Of a DNA stretch of 64,000 bases, positions 45,352 through 56,252 are shown piece after piece. The notes below the pieces were generated by a model. The model was not told the DNA's origin, ran no database searches, and saw only the letters and a list, made by a program, of their open reading frames with translations. The position numbers and the translations under genes are program-made. The first letter of the stretch is position 1. Each line of letters starts with the position of its first letter. The DNA comes from Xiphydria camelus (Eukaryota; Arthropoda; Insecta; Hymenoptera; Xiphydriidae): positions 16,983,276 through 17,047,275 of the forward strand of contig OY783198.1 of the NCBI GenBank assembly GCA_963678675.1, in the 5' to 3' direction.

Positions 45352-46853
45352 AGCAAAGGTAAGTTAGCGCCGGACTATAAACAATCTTAATGAATTATAT
45401 CTCAAAAAATTGCTCGCAATTTGCTCATCAAGAATATAAAATTGCTCTAGCGGAAGCAATTATGAAAAAAAAGTTATTAAACAATTTCGTAACAAACACT
45501 CATTTGACGATTTCTAAGTTATCCAAGTACGAACGGGATCTTTTCTGGGCTCAAAAAATTGCTCGCAATTTGCTCATCACTGCCCCATCTTTTTATTTGC
45601 GTTTTATTAACGTTTTTTGCATTAAAAATAATAATTAAATTTTCGATGTTTCGAAGGCCTGGAAAAACGACAGCAGGCGCCGCTAGTTTTGAAACATGAA
45701 ACTAACACCAGTAAAAACGGTTCTCAATCCAAATCTGAAATAACAGTTCCTACGAAGGACAGTTCCGCTGAAAATGGTAATAAAATCTGAGATATCAGCC
45801 AAGTTAGCGTTGTAAATGTTCTTTTCACTTTTACATTATTACCACATATAAAGAGATTCTTACTTGTTAGAGTAGAACATATTTATAAGTCTATTATCTT
45901 GTTAAATGTGCTTCGTAAAAAGTCCTTATTTTATTACGATTAAAGAACAGTATATAGCAAAAAAGAAATTGCATGTAACGTTAACACAAGGCAATTGAGG
46001 GGAGCTCGCATTTTTCCTTTTCCATCGCCAAAGCTCTCTCGAGCATCCGATGTGATTTGAAACAAGTATAAACAAGTAAGACTCTCTTTATATGTGGTAA
46101 TATTGTAAAGTGAAAAGAACATTTACAACGCTAACTTGGCTGATATCTCAGATTTTATTACCATTTTCAGCGGAACTGTAATTCTTAGGAACTGTTATTT
46201 CAGATTTGGATTGAGAACCGTTTTTACTGGTGTTAGTTTCATGTTTCAAAACTAGCGGTGCTACTGTCGTTTTCCCAGGACTTCGAAACGTCGAAAATTT
46301 AATTATTATTTTTAATGCAAAAACGTTAATAAAACGCAAATAAAAAGGTGGGGCAGTGATGAGCAAATTACGAGCAATATTTTGAGCCCAGAAAAGATCC
46401 CGTTCGTACTGTTTGTTACGAAATTGTTTAATAACTTTTTTTTCATAATTTCTCCCGCTAGAGCAATTTTATATTCTTGATGAGCAAATTGCGAGCAATT
46501 TTTTGAGCCCAGAAAAGATCCAGTTCGTACTCGGATGACTTAGAAATTGTCAAATTAGCGTTTGTTACGAAATTGTTTAATAACTTTTTTTTCATAATTG
46601 CTACCGCTGGAGCAGTTTTATATTATTGATGAGCAAATTGCGAGCAATTTTTTGAGCCCAAAAAAGATCCCGTTCGTACTTGGATAACTTAGAAATCATC
46701 AAATTAGTGTTTGTTACGAAATTGTTTAATAACTTTTTTCCATAATTTCTCCCACTAGAGCAATTTTATATTCTTGATGAGCAAATTGCGAGCAATTTTT
46801 TGAGATATAATTCATTAAGATTGTTTATAGTCCGGCGCTAACTTACCTTTGCT
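45352..46853. mobile_element. Foldback with asymmetrically expanded tandem units
   Basis: The ends AGCAAAGGTAAGTTAGCGCC and complement lie at 45352 and 46853. The word 'gagcaaattgcgagcaattt' (or its complement) occurs twice in the left arm (about 45402 and 45550) and four times in the right (about 46359, 46480, 46629 and 46778), giving a 120-150-bp tandem unit. The inner arms meet near 45990. Confidence 0.82.
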
Positions 46854-46924
46854 GACATACGGTAGGGCAGAGATCGATAATACCGTATGTATCATGCCAA
46901 TACCCCGATAGCCAGGTGGCTTTA

Positions 46925-47301
46925 CCGAATGTATCATGCCAAATTAAACAAGCAGATATACCGACACTGCCGAAACTTTACCAACGGTCAAGAATTTTAT
47001 ATAGTTAGAGTTGACTTGAGAAGAGTGCGCTGTGTGTGCTGCGTGAGAGCGAAAAGTGTCAAACGTCTGATTTCCCGATAGCTGTCAATTCGGAAAATCG
47101 AAGTATTGAATAATAGACGAAACACTTCGATCTCTTGAATTAACAGCTATCGGGAAATCAGACGTTTGACACTTTTCGCTCTCACGCAGCACACACAGCG
47201 CACTCTTCTCAAGCCAACTCTAACTATAAAATTCTTGACCGTCGGTAAAGTTTCGGCAGTGTCGGTATATCTGCTTGTTTAATTTGGCATGATACATACG
47301 G
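46925..47301. mobile_element. CCGTATGT-family foldback, TA duplication
   Basis: TA at 46923-46924 and 47302-47303 flanks 377 bp with arms starting CCGAATGTATCATGCCAAAT. The empty target is visible in the sister element end at 57050-57080 ('ccacctggctatcgg' side). A second, left-truncated copy lies at 48582-48940. Confidence 0.9.
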
Positions 47302-47526
47302 TACAGTGGTGGCACTGTGGGACCACGCGGTGACTTTGAGAAACATCACAGTGATGTCTTGGTGCGTGCCCACTGGGGTACCACTGTGGCATCACGCAGT
47401 GCACACGGTGGATAAAGTGGATAAAGTAGGATTTTGCAAAAGGGGAACTGCATGCAGTGATTTTACCGAGGTTTTTCACTGCAGTGCCGCCGCCTGCCAC
47501 CAGTCTAGTAGTGTCGCTTTTTTTTT

Positions 47527-47622
47527 CACGCCCTAATGGGATTTGAACCTGCGATCTTTAGAATACGAGATGCTTCGAAACTGGGAATGCTTCGCATTCT
47601 ACCAATTGAGCCACCGACTCTT
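47527..47622 (-). other. tRNA-like sequence in the CCCCGATAGC element
   Basis: On the minus strand it reads GTCGGTGGCTCAATTGGTAG (A box) and, 60 nt on, CAGGTTCAAATCCCATTAGG (B box). A GAATGCGAAGCATTC hairpin lies between. It is not a canonical cloverleaf. Confidence 0.65.
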
Positions 47623-47944
47623 CAAGCGCGATGTTGCTCCACTTCGGTCATAATATAGAAACCGGACATAACAGTGACTGCTTTCGAAAGTTCTCATTAA
47701 ATTTTTAAAAATAATTTGATCTTTTTCTTTTTGAAAATAAATGTCAACATAACCACGTAACATAAACAAAGAATTAGTAAATAAAAGTAGTTTTAAAAGT
47801 GCAAGTGCAATAATGCCGCTAGTGGAAGGAGAAGCGGTATTGAAAGCAGAGAGAGAGGGTTTGAATTTCCTTGCGGAATCAAAAAGAGAAACCAAAATGC
47901 AGTGAAAATCGTCGTTTCTTGCGTACAATCGTCACACATGGTAC

Positions 47945-48100
47945 TATTTACCCTACCGATTTACGTACAGAAGCGTTGCAAAAACATGTTTGCGTCTTCC
48001 TCTGGCCCAGCTGCACTTGCACGTTACTTCTTTATTGTTGTTTACTAGTAAGATGTTCACTTCAACTTCGTGAGGAGCACTTGTTACATGTGACGATTGT
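47945..48100 (-). pseudogene. SWIM zinc-finger fragment, copy 3
   Basis: This is the same sequence as 50532-50672, reversed, encoding the CKCSWARGRRKHVFATLLY-type peptide. The third zinc ligand is again Arg. Confidence 0.55.
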
Positions 48101-48581
48101 ACGCAAGAAGCGACGATTTTCACTGTATTTTGGTTTCTCTTTTTGATTCAGCAGGAAAATACAAACTGCTTTTTCAATACCGCTTCTCCTTCCACTAGCG
48201 GCATTTTTGACTCTCCTAGAACTGACAAGATATCTTCGATATCGATATTCATCACTTATGAATTGGGTTTATTGCACTTGCACTCTTAAAACTACTTTTA
48301 GGTATTTACACAAATACTTTGTTTACGTTACATGGTTATCTTGACATTCGGTCCGCAACGACGGCCATCTTAGGAAGAACGAAACGCCACCATACAGCGG
48401 TGTCCGACACGAATAAAAGTTCCGTACGGCGTCAGCGAATAGACCAATCAGGATCAAGTATTCCGTTCTGGCAAAAATTCGCACTCCCCGGATCCTCACT
48501 GTGGCATCAGAGTAACGTCACTCAGTGACGCCACCGCGTGACTTTTGGGTGAAAGTCACGCTTGGCTATCGGGGATAATTA

Positions 48582-48940
48582 TAAACAAGCAGATACCTAT
48601 ACCGACATTGCCGAAACTTTACCGACGGTCAAGAATTTTATAGTTAGAGTTGGCTTGAGAAGAGTGCGCTGTGTGTGCTGCGTGAGAGCGAAAAGTGTCA
48701 AACGTCTGATTTCCCGATAGCTGTTAATACAAGAGATCGAAGTGTTTCGTCTATTATTCAATACTTCGATTTTCCGAATTGACAGCTATCGGGAAATCAG
48801 ACGTTTGACACTTTTCGCTCTCACGCAGCACACACAGCGCACTCTTCTCAAGCCAACTCTAACTATAAAATTCTTGACCGTCGGTAAAGTTTCGGCAATG
48901 TCGGTAATTCTGCTTGTTTAATTTGGCATGATACATACGG
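48582..48940. mobile_element. Left-truncated CCGTATGT-family foldback
   Basis: It matches 46925-47301 from 'aaacaagcagat' onward and ends with ACATACGG. The first ~25 bp are missing. Confidence 0.8.
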
Positions 48941-49302
48941 TATGTCCCACTCTGTACGGGCCAGTTTGAAGTTACCTTCGGGGAGGCTTGGTCGGTACTT
49001 GCGTCATTTAATACCGGTAGAAGTCGAGTCGGTAGTTAGAGTTGGTGTCAATTCGGGTGATCGAAGCATCTAACTTCGAAATTATGAATTTGTGAATAAT
49101 GGAAATTACTCACCATTATTCACAAATTCATAGTTCCGAGGTTAGACGCTTCGATCTCCCAAATTGACACCAACTCTAACTACCGACTCGACTTCTACCG
49201 GTGTACCGGTGTACCGGTGTACCGGTATTAAATGTTTCGATTACCGACCAAGCCTCCCTGAAGGTAACTTTCAAACTGGCCCGTACAGAGTGGGACATAC
49301 GG
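48938..49302. mobile_element. CCGTATGT-family foldback, array copy A
   Basis: The arms start with 'tatgtcccactctgtacggg' and centre on 'tactcaccattattcacaaa'. The left terminal CC is altered (CGGTATGT), and the element abuts the previous element's end. A small 'gtaccggt' expansion lies at 49195-49226. Confidence 0.78.
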
Positions 49303-49335
49303 TATATCTGCTTGTTTAATTTGGCATGATACATA

Positions 49336-49675
49336 CCGTATGTCCCACTCTGTACGGGCCAGTTTGAAGTTACCTTCAGGGAGGCTTGGTCGGTACTTGA
49401 GTAATTTAATATCGGTAGAAGTCGAGTCGGTAGTTAGAGTTGGTGTCAATTCGGATGATCGAAGCGTCTAACTTTGAAATTATGAATTTGTGAATAATGG
49501 AAATTACTCACCATTATTCACAAATTCATAATTTCGAGATTAGACGCTTCGATCTCCCGAATTGACACCAACTCTAACTACCGACTCGACTTCTACCGGT
49601 ATTAAATGTTTCGATTACCGACCAAGCCTCCCCGAAGGTAACTTCAAACTGGCCCGTACAGAGTGGGACATACGG
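49336..49675. mobile_element. CCGTATGT-family foldback, array copy B
   Basis: This is a 340-bp palindrome starting CCGTATGTCCCACTCTGTAC, with TA at 49334-49335 and 49676-49677. It is nearly identical to copies A and C. Confidence 0.9.
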
Positions 49676-49682
49676 TACGGTA

Positions 49683-50022
49683 CCGTATGTCCCACTCTGT
49701 ACGGGCCAGTTTGAAGTTACCTTCCGGGAGGCTTGGTCGATACTTCAGTCATTTAATACCGGTAGAAGTCGAGTCGGTAGTTAGAGTTGGTGTCAATCCG
49801 GGTGATCGAAGCGTCTAACTTCGAAATTACGAATTTGTGAATAATGGAAATTACTCACCATTATTCACAAATTCATAATTTCGAAGTTAGACGCTTCGAT
49901 CACCCGGATTGACACCAACTCTAACTACCGACTCGACTTCTACCGGTATTAAATGACTCGAGTACCGACCAAGCCTCCCCGAAGGTAACTTCAAACTGGC
50001 CCGTACAGAGTGCAACATACGG
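49683..50022. mobile_element. CCGTATGT-family foldback, array copy C
   Basis: This is a 340-bp palindrome with TA at 49681-49682 and 50023-50024. Only 7 bp separate it from copy B. Confidence 0.9.
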
Positions 50023-50531
50023 TATACCCCGATAGCCAAGCGTAACCCCGATAGCCAAGCGTGACTTTCACCCAAAAGTCACGCGGTGGCGTCACTGAGT
50101 GACGTTACTCTGATGCCACAGTGAGGATCCGGAGTGCGAGTTTTTGCCAGAACGGAATACTTGATCCTGATTGGTCTATTCGCTGACGCCGTACGGAACT
50201 TTTATTCGCGTCGGACACCGCTGTATGGTGGCGTTTCGTTCTTCCTAAGATGGCCGTCGTTGCGGACCGAATGTCAAGATAACCATGTAACGTAAACAAA
50301 GTATTTGTAAATACCTAAAAGTAGTTTTAAGAGTGCAAGTGCAATAAACCCAATTCATAAGTGATGAATATCGATATCGAAGATATCTTGTCAGTTCTAG
50401 GAGAGTCAAAAATGCCACTAGTGGAAGGAGAAGCGGTATTGAAAAAGCAGTTTGTATTTTCCTGCTGAATCAAAAAGAGAAACCAAAATACAGTAAAAAT
50501 CGTCGCTTCTTGCGTACAATCGTCACATGTA

Positions 50532-50672
50532 ACAAGTGCTCCTCACGAAGTTGAAGTGAACATCTTACTAGTAAACAACAATAAAGAAGTAACGTGCAAG
50601 TGCAGCTGGGCCAGAGGAAGACGCAAACATGTTTTTGCAACGCTTCTGTACATAAATCAGTACGGCAAATAG
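50532..50672 (+). pseudogene. SWIM-type zinc-finger fragment in a palindrome loop
   Basis: The 46-codon frame reads 'HEVEVNILLVNNNKEV', then 'TCKCSWARGRRKHVFATLLY', and ends at TAG. The pattern CxCxxxxG...[C]KHVxATLLY is a SWIM zinc finger (CxCx(n)CxH), a DNA-binding module common in transposases. The third Cys is Arg (CGC; one transition from TGC), so zinc binding would be lost. The fragment sits exactly between two inverted arms. Confidence 0.55.
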
Positions 50673-51870
50673 TACCATGTGACGATTGTACGCAAGAAGC
50701 GATGATTTTCACTGCATTTTGGTTTCTCTTTTTGATTCCGCAGGAAAATACAAACCTGCTTTTTCAATACCGCTTCCCCTTCCACTAGCGGAATTTTTGA
50801 CTCCTAGAATTGATAAGATATCTTCGATACCGATATTCATCACTTATGGATTGGGTTTATTGCACTTGCACTTTTAAAACTACTTTTATTTACAAATTCT
50901 TTGTTTATGTTACGTGGTTATGTTGACATTTATTTTGAAAAAGAAAAATATCAAATTATTTTACAAAATTTAATGAGAACCTTCAAGAGCAGTCACTAGG
51001 TTCGTAACACGAGGACTGGTTCTTATCTCGACGGAGTGTGCGCAGTCTGACCCAGCCGTTCCAACAAACACAGAACTAGTTCTGGAACGATTCCGAAGAG
51101 CGTTCCAACTGCGAACTGTAACAGAACTGGTTCTCGAACGGCAATTTCAGTCCCTAGTTCTGAGTTGGAACGATTTTCTAGCACATGCGTAGTAAGGCGT
51201 GAGACGCACTCTATTTGAATCGGTGAGTCCAAGAACAGTACAAATGCATAAAGATAGTTTCGAGAAAAAATGAAAAAACATAATAACTTCACAATGAGTT
51301 AATGGCCATCATTTCAAGCTCTTGAAAACTGTAATGAGGGATGCTAAATACGTGGATTTTCTTATGACTGATAGGAATCGGTTCTTGACAATATATGGAG
51401 CTTAGAATTTTAAACATTTTGGCTACCTATCTTAACTCAAAACGCCATTTTTTGGACTTATACTGTTCTTGGATTCACCGATTCATTTCTATTCGGAGGC
51501 ATTGAAGGATATTTTAAAATATGCTAAACTTGCTCTAACAAATATTGTTTACTGGCAAAGATTTAAGTACTAGTACGGAGAAAAAACTGAACTGTTAATT
51601 CCGATGATAACATTAAAAATGGTCAAAGAAAATTTTTCGAAATTGCGGGAAAAACATGATGGATAACAGAAAACATTTTTTTATTCGGTAATATAATATG
51701 TACATGATTCTATTATGTGTATATTATCCTATTCTTTATATAAAATACTGTACGACTTAAGCTATTATATCATAGTATTTTCATTCGCAATTTTTTTCAA
51801 CTGCTGTTATAATGAATCTGAATAAAAGGAGATAATTTCCTTGAGAAATCCAGTTAACAAGCTGGTAAAA

Positions 51871-52727
51871 TTAAATAGTATCATATAGAATACATCGTTG
51901 GGAATTATTAAAATTCTTCATTGTATGGAATGATTTCGTCCTGGCGTAAATTTTATACTTCATGTTCAGGCATTCGTCCTTCATTTTGAAGTGTTCGTTA
52001 AATCTGAAATAAGCGTACCTATTATCAAAACGATTATCATCAAATGAAATATGAATATTATAAAATGAAAATATCCTGATTACAATCTGATAATAATTAA
52101 ATAAACTTACTCCAGAAAATCGAAGTCGATATTTGAATGTTCACTCTGTATAAGCGCCCAGCAACCCCGGAAGAAATGAGATAAAGGAGGAAACTTAAAC
52201 CTTGGTTAAAGTTTAGTAACAGTATCTTCGGATACATCTGTGGCTTCATTGTACGTACGAAGATATATTCTAAGCCAAGCCCTTTGCAATGTTTCCTCCG
52301 GATACAGAGAAGTCAGGATTATCTATACCTGAAAAGAAAAATAAGAGATTTTGTATTACTTCTATGCTATAAAAATGATCAGTTTGTGGTAAATAGATAA
52401 TTTGATTACCAGCAAATTCAATAAAATGATTGGATATATCAAAAGCCTCAGTTAAAAGCAGTGTACTCATAGTCAATGAAAGTAACGCTATTTTCTTTTT
52501 CATTGTACAATACATTTCCCAGTAGAAGATCATTGTGAGCCTATACTGTAGGACTATCAAGTTCTGAAAGAGTTTCCTTTACACGTTCACTGCGGATCAT
52601 GCGGCTCCTGCGCGCGTGAGGGTGTATGTATTTTAAAGCAGGAGCTGTGTGCGCGGTCCGCAGCGAATGTGTTAAGCATTGATGTTCCTTTTGAAGCACC
52701 ACATAAGGTCGGATTAGCCATTTGAAT
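51871..52727 (-). pseudogene. Captured ethanolamine kinase gene fragment, three exons with introns (unit 1)
   Basis: Three exons are visible on the minus strand. Exon 1 (52727-52410) holds 'KETLSELDSPTV', a TAG, then 'AHNDLLLGNVLYNEKENSVT' and 'FIDYEYTAFN', and after a small frameshift 'EAFDISNHFIEFAG'. These are Brenner's HxDxxxxN motif and the IDYEY motif of choline/ethanolamine kinases, which phosphorylate ethanolamine in the Kennedy pathway. An 81-bp intron (gtaatc...ttttcttttcag) follows. Exon 2 (52328-52111) has 'GIDNPDFS', a one-base slip, 'LYPEETLQ', 'WLRIYLRTYNEATDVSED' and 'SHFFRGCWALIQSEHSNIDF'. After a GTAAGT donor and 107-bp intron, exon 3 (52003-51871) gives 'FNEHFKMKDECLNMK' to TAA. 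A TTAA-type hairpin MITE (about 52571-52676) splits exon 1. The introns show DNA-level capture, not retroposition. It is non-functional. Confidence 0.85.
52571..52676. mobile_element. Hairpin MITE inside captured exon 1
   Basis: Read on the minus strand, TTAACACATTCGCTGCGG and CCGCAGTGAACGTGTAA form the ends. Removing it joins 'EHQCL' to 'KETLSEL' in frame. The target is TTAA, with one copy now GTAA. The same insertion is in unit 2. Confidence 0.8.
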
Positions 52728-53218
52728 CTGGAAACAGAAGAGTATTGGAATACTTTACACAATTAAAATTAGATATCAAGCATACTCCAATAGCTCACTT
52801 CGCGTCTTTTGCAGTATCCCTGAATCCCTTTGGCATGATCTAAACACATGATGATAAACACAACCCAGATCCAGAAAATGTATAATACAGGTGGACACGA
52901 GAAAATGCGACCCCTTCAATCATTTACGCCAATAAACTGAAAATGTAAAACACGAGTCAAGAATGTTTACAGTTGCATTCCGGGACGTTTGTAGGTTAGA
53001 GCAGCGCGAAGGGGATTATCCGTAACTTCTAAATGGTGTCTATTTGAAAAATAGCAATTGAAAGAAAGACTTACGTTTCAACAATTAGTTGAACTCACAC
53101 ATCCGCTAAGGATTTCCGTGATTTTCCACAAAATGTATACAAAAGGTGGAGAAGCCTCCCTGTCTGTCATGTCCGGTTTCTATATTACGACCGGAGTGGA
53201 GCAACATCGCGCTCGAAG

Positions 53219-53310
53219 AGTCGATGGCTCAATTGGTAGAATGCAAGCATTCCCAATTTCGAAGCATCTCGTATCTTGAAGATCGCAGGTTCAAATCCCG
53301 GTAGGGTGTG
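53219..53310 (+). other. tRNA-like sequence in unit 1
   Basis: 'TCGATGGCTCAATTGGTAGA' (A box) and 'GCAGGTTCAAATCCCGG' (B box) are followed by an A10 run. The anticodon region is replaced by a short hairpin. It matches the copies at 47527 and 56744. Confidence 0.65.
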
Positions 53311-54049
53311 AAAAAAAAAAGCGACACTCTACTAAGCGGCGGCACTGCACGGGCACACAGTAAAAAACCTCGGTAAAGTTACTGCATGCAAAATCCTACT
53401 TTATCCTTTTGCAAAATCCTACTATATCGTTTTGCAAAATCATACTTTATCCACTTTGTACACTGCGTGATGCCACAGTGGTACCCCAGTGGGCACGCAC
53501 CAAGACATCACTGTGATGTTTCTCAAAGTCACCGCGTGGTCCCACAGTGCCACCACTGTGGAGCCACCTGGCTATCGGAGAACTTTCACCCAAAAGTCAC
53601 GCGGTGGCGTCACTGAGTGACGTTACTCTGATGCCACAGTGAGGATCCGGAGTGCGAGTTCTTGCCAGAACGGAATACTTGATCCTGATTGGTCTATTCG
53701 CTGACGCCGTACGGAACTTTTATTCGCGTCGGACACCGCTGTATGGTGGCGTTTCGTTCTTCCTAAGATGGCCGTCGTTTCGGACCGAATGTCAAGATAA
53801 CCATGTAACGTAAACAAAGTATTTGTAAATACCTAAAAGTAGTTTTAAGAGTGCAAGTGCAATAAACCCAATTCATAAGTAATGAATATCGATATCGAAG
53901 ATATCTTGTCAGTTCTAGGAGAGTCAAAAATGCCGTTAGTGGAAGGAGAAGCGGTATTGAAAAAGCAGTTTGTATTTTCCTGTTGAATCAAAAAGAGAAA
54001 CCAAAATACAGTGAAAATCGGCGCTTCTTGCGTACAATCGTCACATGTA

Positions 54050-54190
54050 ACAAGTACTCCTCACGAAGTTGAAGTGAACATCTTACTAGTAAACAACAAT
54101 AAAGAAGTAACGTGCAAGTGCAGCTGGGCCAGAGGAAGACGCAAACATGTTTTTGCAACGCTTCTGTACATAAATCAGTACGGCAAATAG
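54050..54190 (+). pseudogene. SWIM zinc-finger fragment, copy 2
   Basis: It has the same 141-bp frame as 50532-50672, with one or two substitutions and the same Cys-to-Arg change. Confidence 0.55.
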
Positions 54191-55395
54191 TACCATGTGA
54201 CGATTGTACGCAAGAAGCGATGATTTTCACTGCATTTTGGTTTCTCTTTTTGATTCCGCAGGAAAATACAAACCTGCTTTCAATACCGCTTCTCCTTCCA
54301 CTAGCGGAATTTTTGACTCCTAGAATTGATAAGATATCTTCGATACCGATATTCATCACTTATGAATTGGGTTTATTGCACTTGCACTTTTAAAACTACT
54401 TTTATTTACAAATTCTTTGTTTATGTTACGTGGTTATGTTGACATTTATTTTGAAAAAGAAAAATATCAAATTATTGTACAAAATTTAATGAGAACCTTC
54501 GAGAGCAGTCACTAGGTTCGTTCCAACTAACACGAGGACTGGTTCTTAACTCGACGGAGTGTGCGCAGTCTGACCCAGCCGTTCCAACAAACACAGAACT
54601 AGTTCTGGAACGATTCCAACGAGCGTTCCAACCGCGAACTGTAACAGAACTGGTTCTCGAACGGTAATTTCAGTCCCTAGTTCTGAGTTGGAACGATTTT
54701 TTAGCACATGCGTAGTAAGGCGCGAGACGCACTCTATTTGAATCGGTGAGTCCAAGAACAGTAAAAGTGCATAAAGATAGTTTCGAGAAAAAATGAAAAA
54801 ACATAATAACTTCACAATGAGTTAATGGCCATCATTTCAAGCTCTTGAAAACTGTAATGAGGGATGCTAAATACGTGAATTTTCTTATTACTGATAGGAA
54901 TCGGTTCTTGACAATATATGGAGCTTAGAATTTTAAACATTTTGGCTACCTATCTTAACTCAAAACGCCATTTGTTGGACTTATACTGTTCTTGGATTCA
55001 CCGATTCATTTCTATTCGGAGGTATTGAAGGATATTTTAAAATATGCTAAACTCTTGCTCTAACAAATATCGTTTACTGGCAAAGGTTTAAGTACTAGTA
55101 CGGAGAAAAAACTGAAATGTTAATTCCGATGATAACGTTAAAAAGGGTCAAAGGAAATTTTTAGAAATTGCGGGAAAAACATTATGGATAACAGGAAACA
55201 TTTTTTTATTTGGTAATATAATATGTACATGGTTCTATTATGTGTATATTATCCTATTCTTTATATAAAATACTGTACGACTTAAGCTATTATATCATAG
55301 TATTTTCATTCGCAATTTTTTTCAACTGCTGTTATAATGAATCTGAATAAAAGGAGATAATTTCCTTGAGAAATCCAGTTAACAAGCTGGTAAAA

Positions 55396-56252
55396 TTAAA
55401 TAGTATCATACAGAATACATCGTTGGGAATTATTAAAATTCTTCATTGTATGGAATGATTTCGTCCTGGCGTAAATTTTATACTTCATGTTCAGGCATTC
55501 GTCCTTCATTTTGAAGTGTTCGTTAAATCTGAAATAAGCGTACCTATTATCAAAACGATTATCATCAAATGAAATATGAATATTATAAAATGAAAATATC
55601 CTGATTACAATCTGATAATAATTAAATAAACTTACTCCAGAAAATCGAAGTCGATATTTGAATGTTCACTCTGTATAAGCGCCCAGCAACCCCGGAAGAA
55701 ATGAGATAAAGGAGGAAACTTAAACCTTGGTTAAAGTTTAGTAACAGTATCTTCGGATACATCTGTGGCTTCATTGTACGTACGAAGATATATTCTAAGC
55801 CAAGCCCTTTGCAATGTTTCCTCCGGATACAGAGAAGTCAGGATTATCTATACCTGAAAAGAAAAATAAGAGATTTTGTATTACTTCTATGCTATAAAAA
55901 TGATCAGTTTGTGGTAAATAGATAATTTGATTACCAGCAAATTCAATAAAATGATTGGATATATCAAAAGCCTCAGTTAAAAGCAGTGTACTCATAGTCA
56001 ATGAAAGTAACGCTATTTTCTTTTTCATTGTACAATACATTTCCCAGTAGAAGATCATTGTGAGCCTATACTGTAGGACTATCAAGTTCTGAAAGAGTTT
56101 CCTTTACACGTTCACTGCGGATCATGCGGCTCCTGCGCGCGTGAGGGTGTATGTATTTTAAAGCAGGAGCTGTGTGCGCGGTCCGCAGCGAATGTGTTAA
56201 GCATTGATGTTCCTTTTGAAGCACCACATAAGGTCGGATTAGCCATTTGAAT
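55396..56252 (-). pseudogene. Captured ethanolamine kinase fragment (unit 2)
   Basis: The exons correspond to unit 1 shifted by 3525: exon 1 at 56252-55935, exon 2 at 55853-55636 and exon 3 at 55528-55396. The same TAG before 'AHNDLLLGN', the same frameshifts and the same MITE are present, so all arose before the tandem duplication. The acceptor AG of exon 1 is changed to GG here, leaving a new AG two bases upstream. Confidence 0.83.

Larger units (their letters stand above)
46903..48574 (-). mobile_element. Short copy of the CCCCGATAGC element, reversed, without the kinase segment
   Basis: CCCCGATAGCCAGGTGGC at 46903 and its CTTGGCTATCGGGG partner ending at 48574 bound the copy. Read on the minus strand it follows the same order as the 3.5-kb units at 50046 and 53581: GTGACTTTTGGG-type end, SWIM fragment in a palindrome, tRNA-like segment, GTG-rich end. 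The stretch corresponding to about 51000-53180 of unit 1, which holds the ethanolamine kinase exons, is absent. A CCGTATGT foldback (46925-47301) is inserted near one end. Confidence 0.85.
50046..53580 (-). mobile_element. CCCCGATAGC transposon, unit 1, carrying captured ethanolamine kinase exons
   Basis: It starts CCCCGATAGCCAAGCGTGAC (an extra partial end lies at 50027-50040) and ends GCCACCTGGCTATCGG. The order is: GTG-rich end; a palindrome with arms 50272-50527 and 50676-50930 around a SWIM zinc-finger fragment; a 'gaactggttc'-rich part (51000-51230); ethanolamine kinase exons on the minus strand (51871-52727); a tRNA-like segment (53219-53310); and a GTG-rich end (53440-53580). No transposase is visible, so it is non-autonomous. 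The unit is repeated directly at 53581-57085. Confidence 0.85.

Noticed and set aside
46148..46366. Small frame repeated at 45390-45638
   Set aside because: It is the arm of the 45352-46853 foldback.
50470..50712. Minus-strand 80-codon frame repeated in the three SWIM-bearing copies
   Set aside because: It is antisense to the SWIM fragment and its palindrome arms; the sense frame carries the recognisable zinc-finger motif.
52270..52560. 96-codon minus frame beginning MIVLQYRL as a separate gene
   Set aside because: It is a mixture of frames of the ethanolamine kinase exons and reads through the 81-bp intron.
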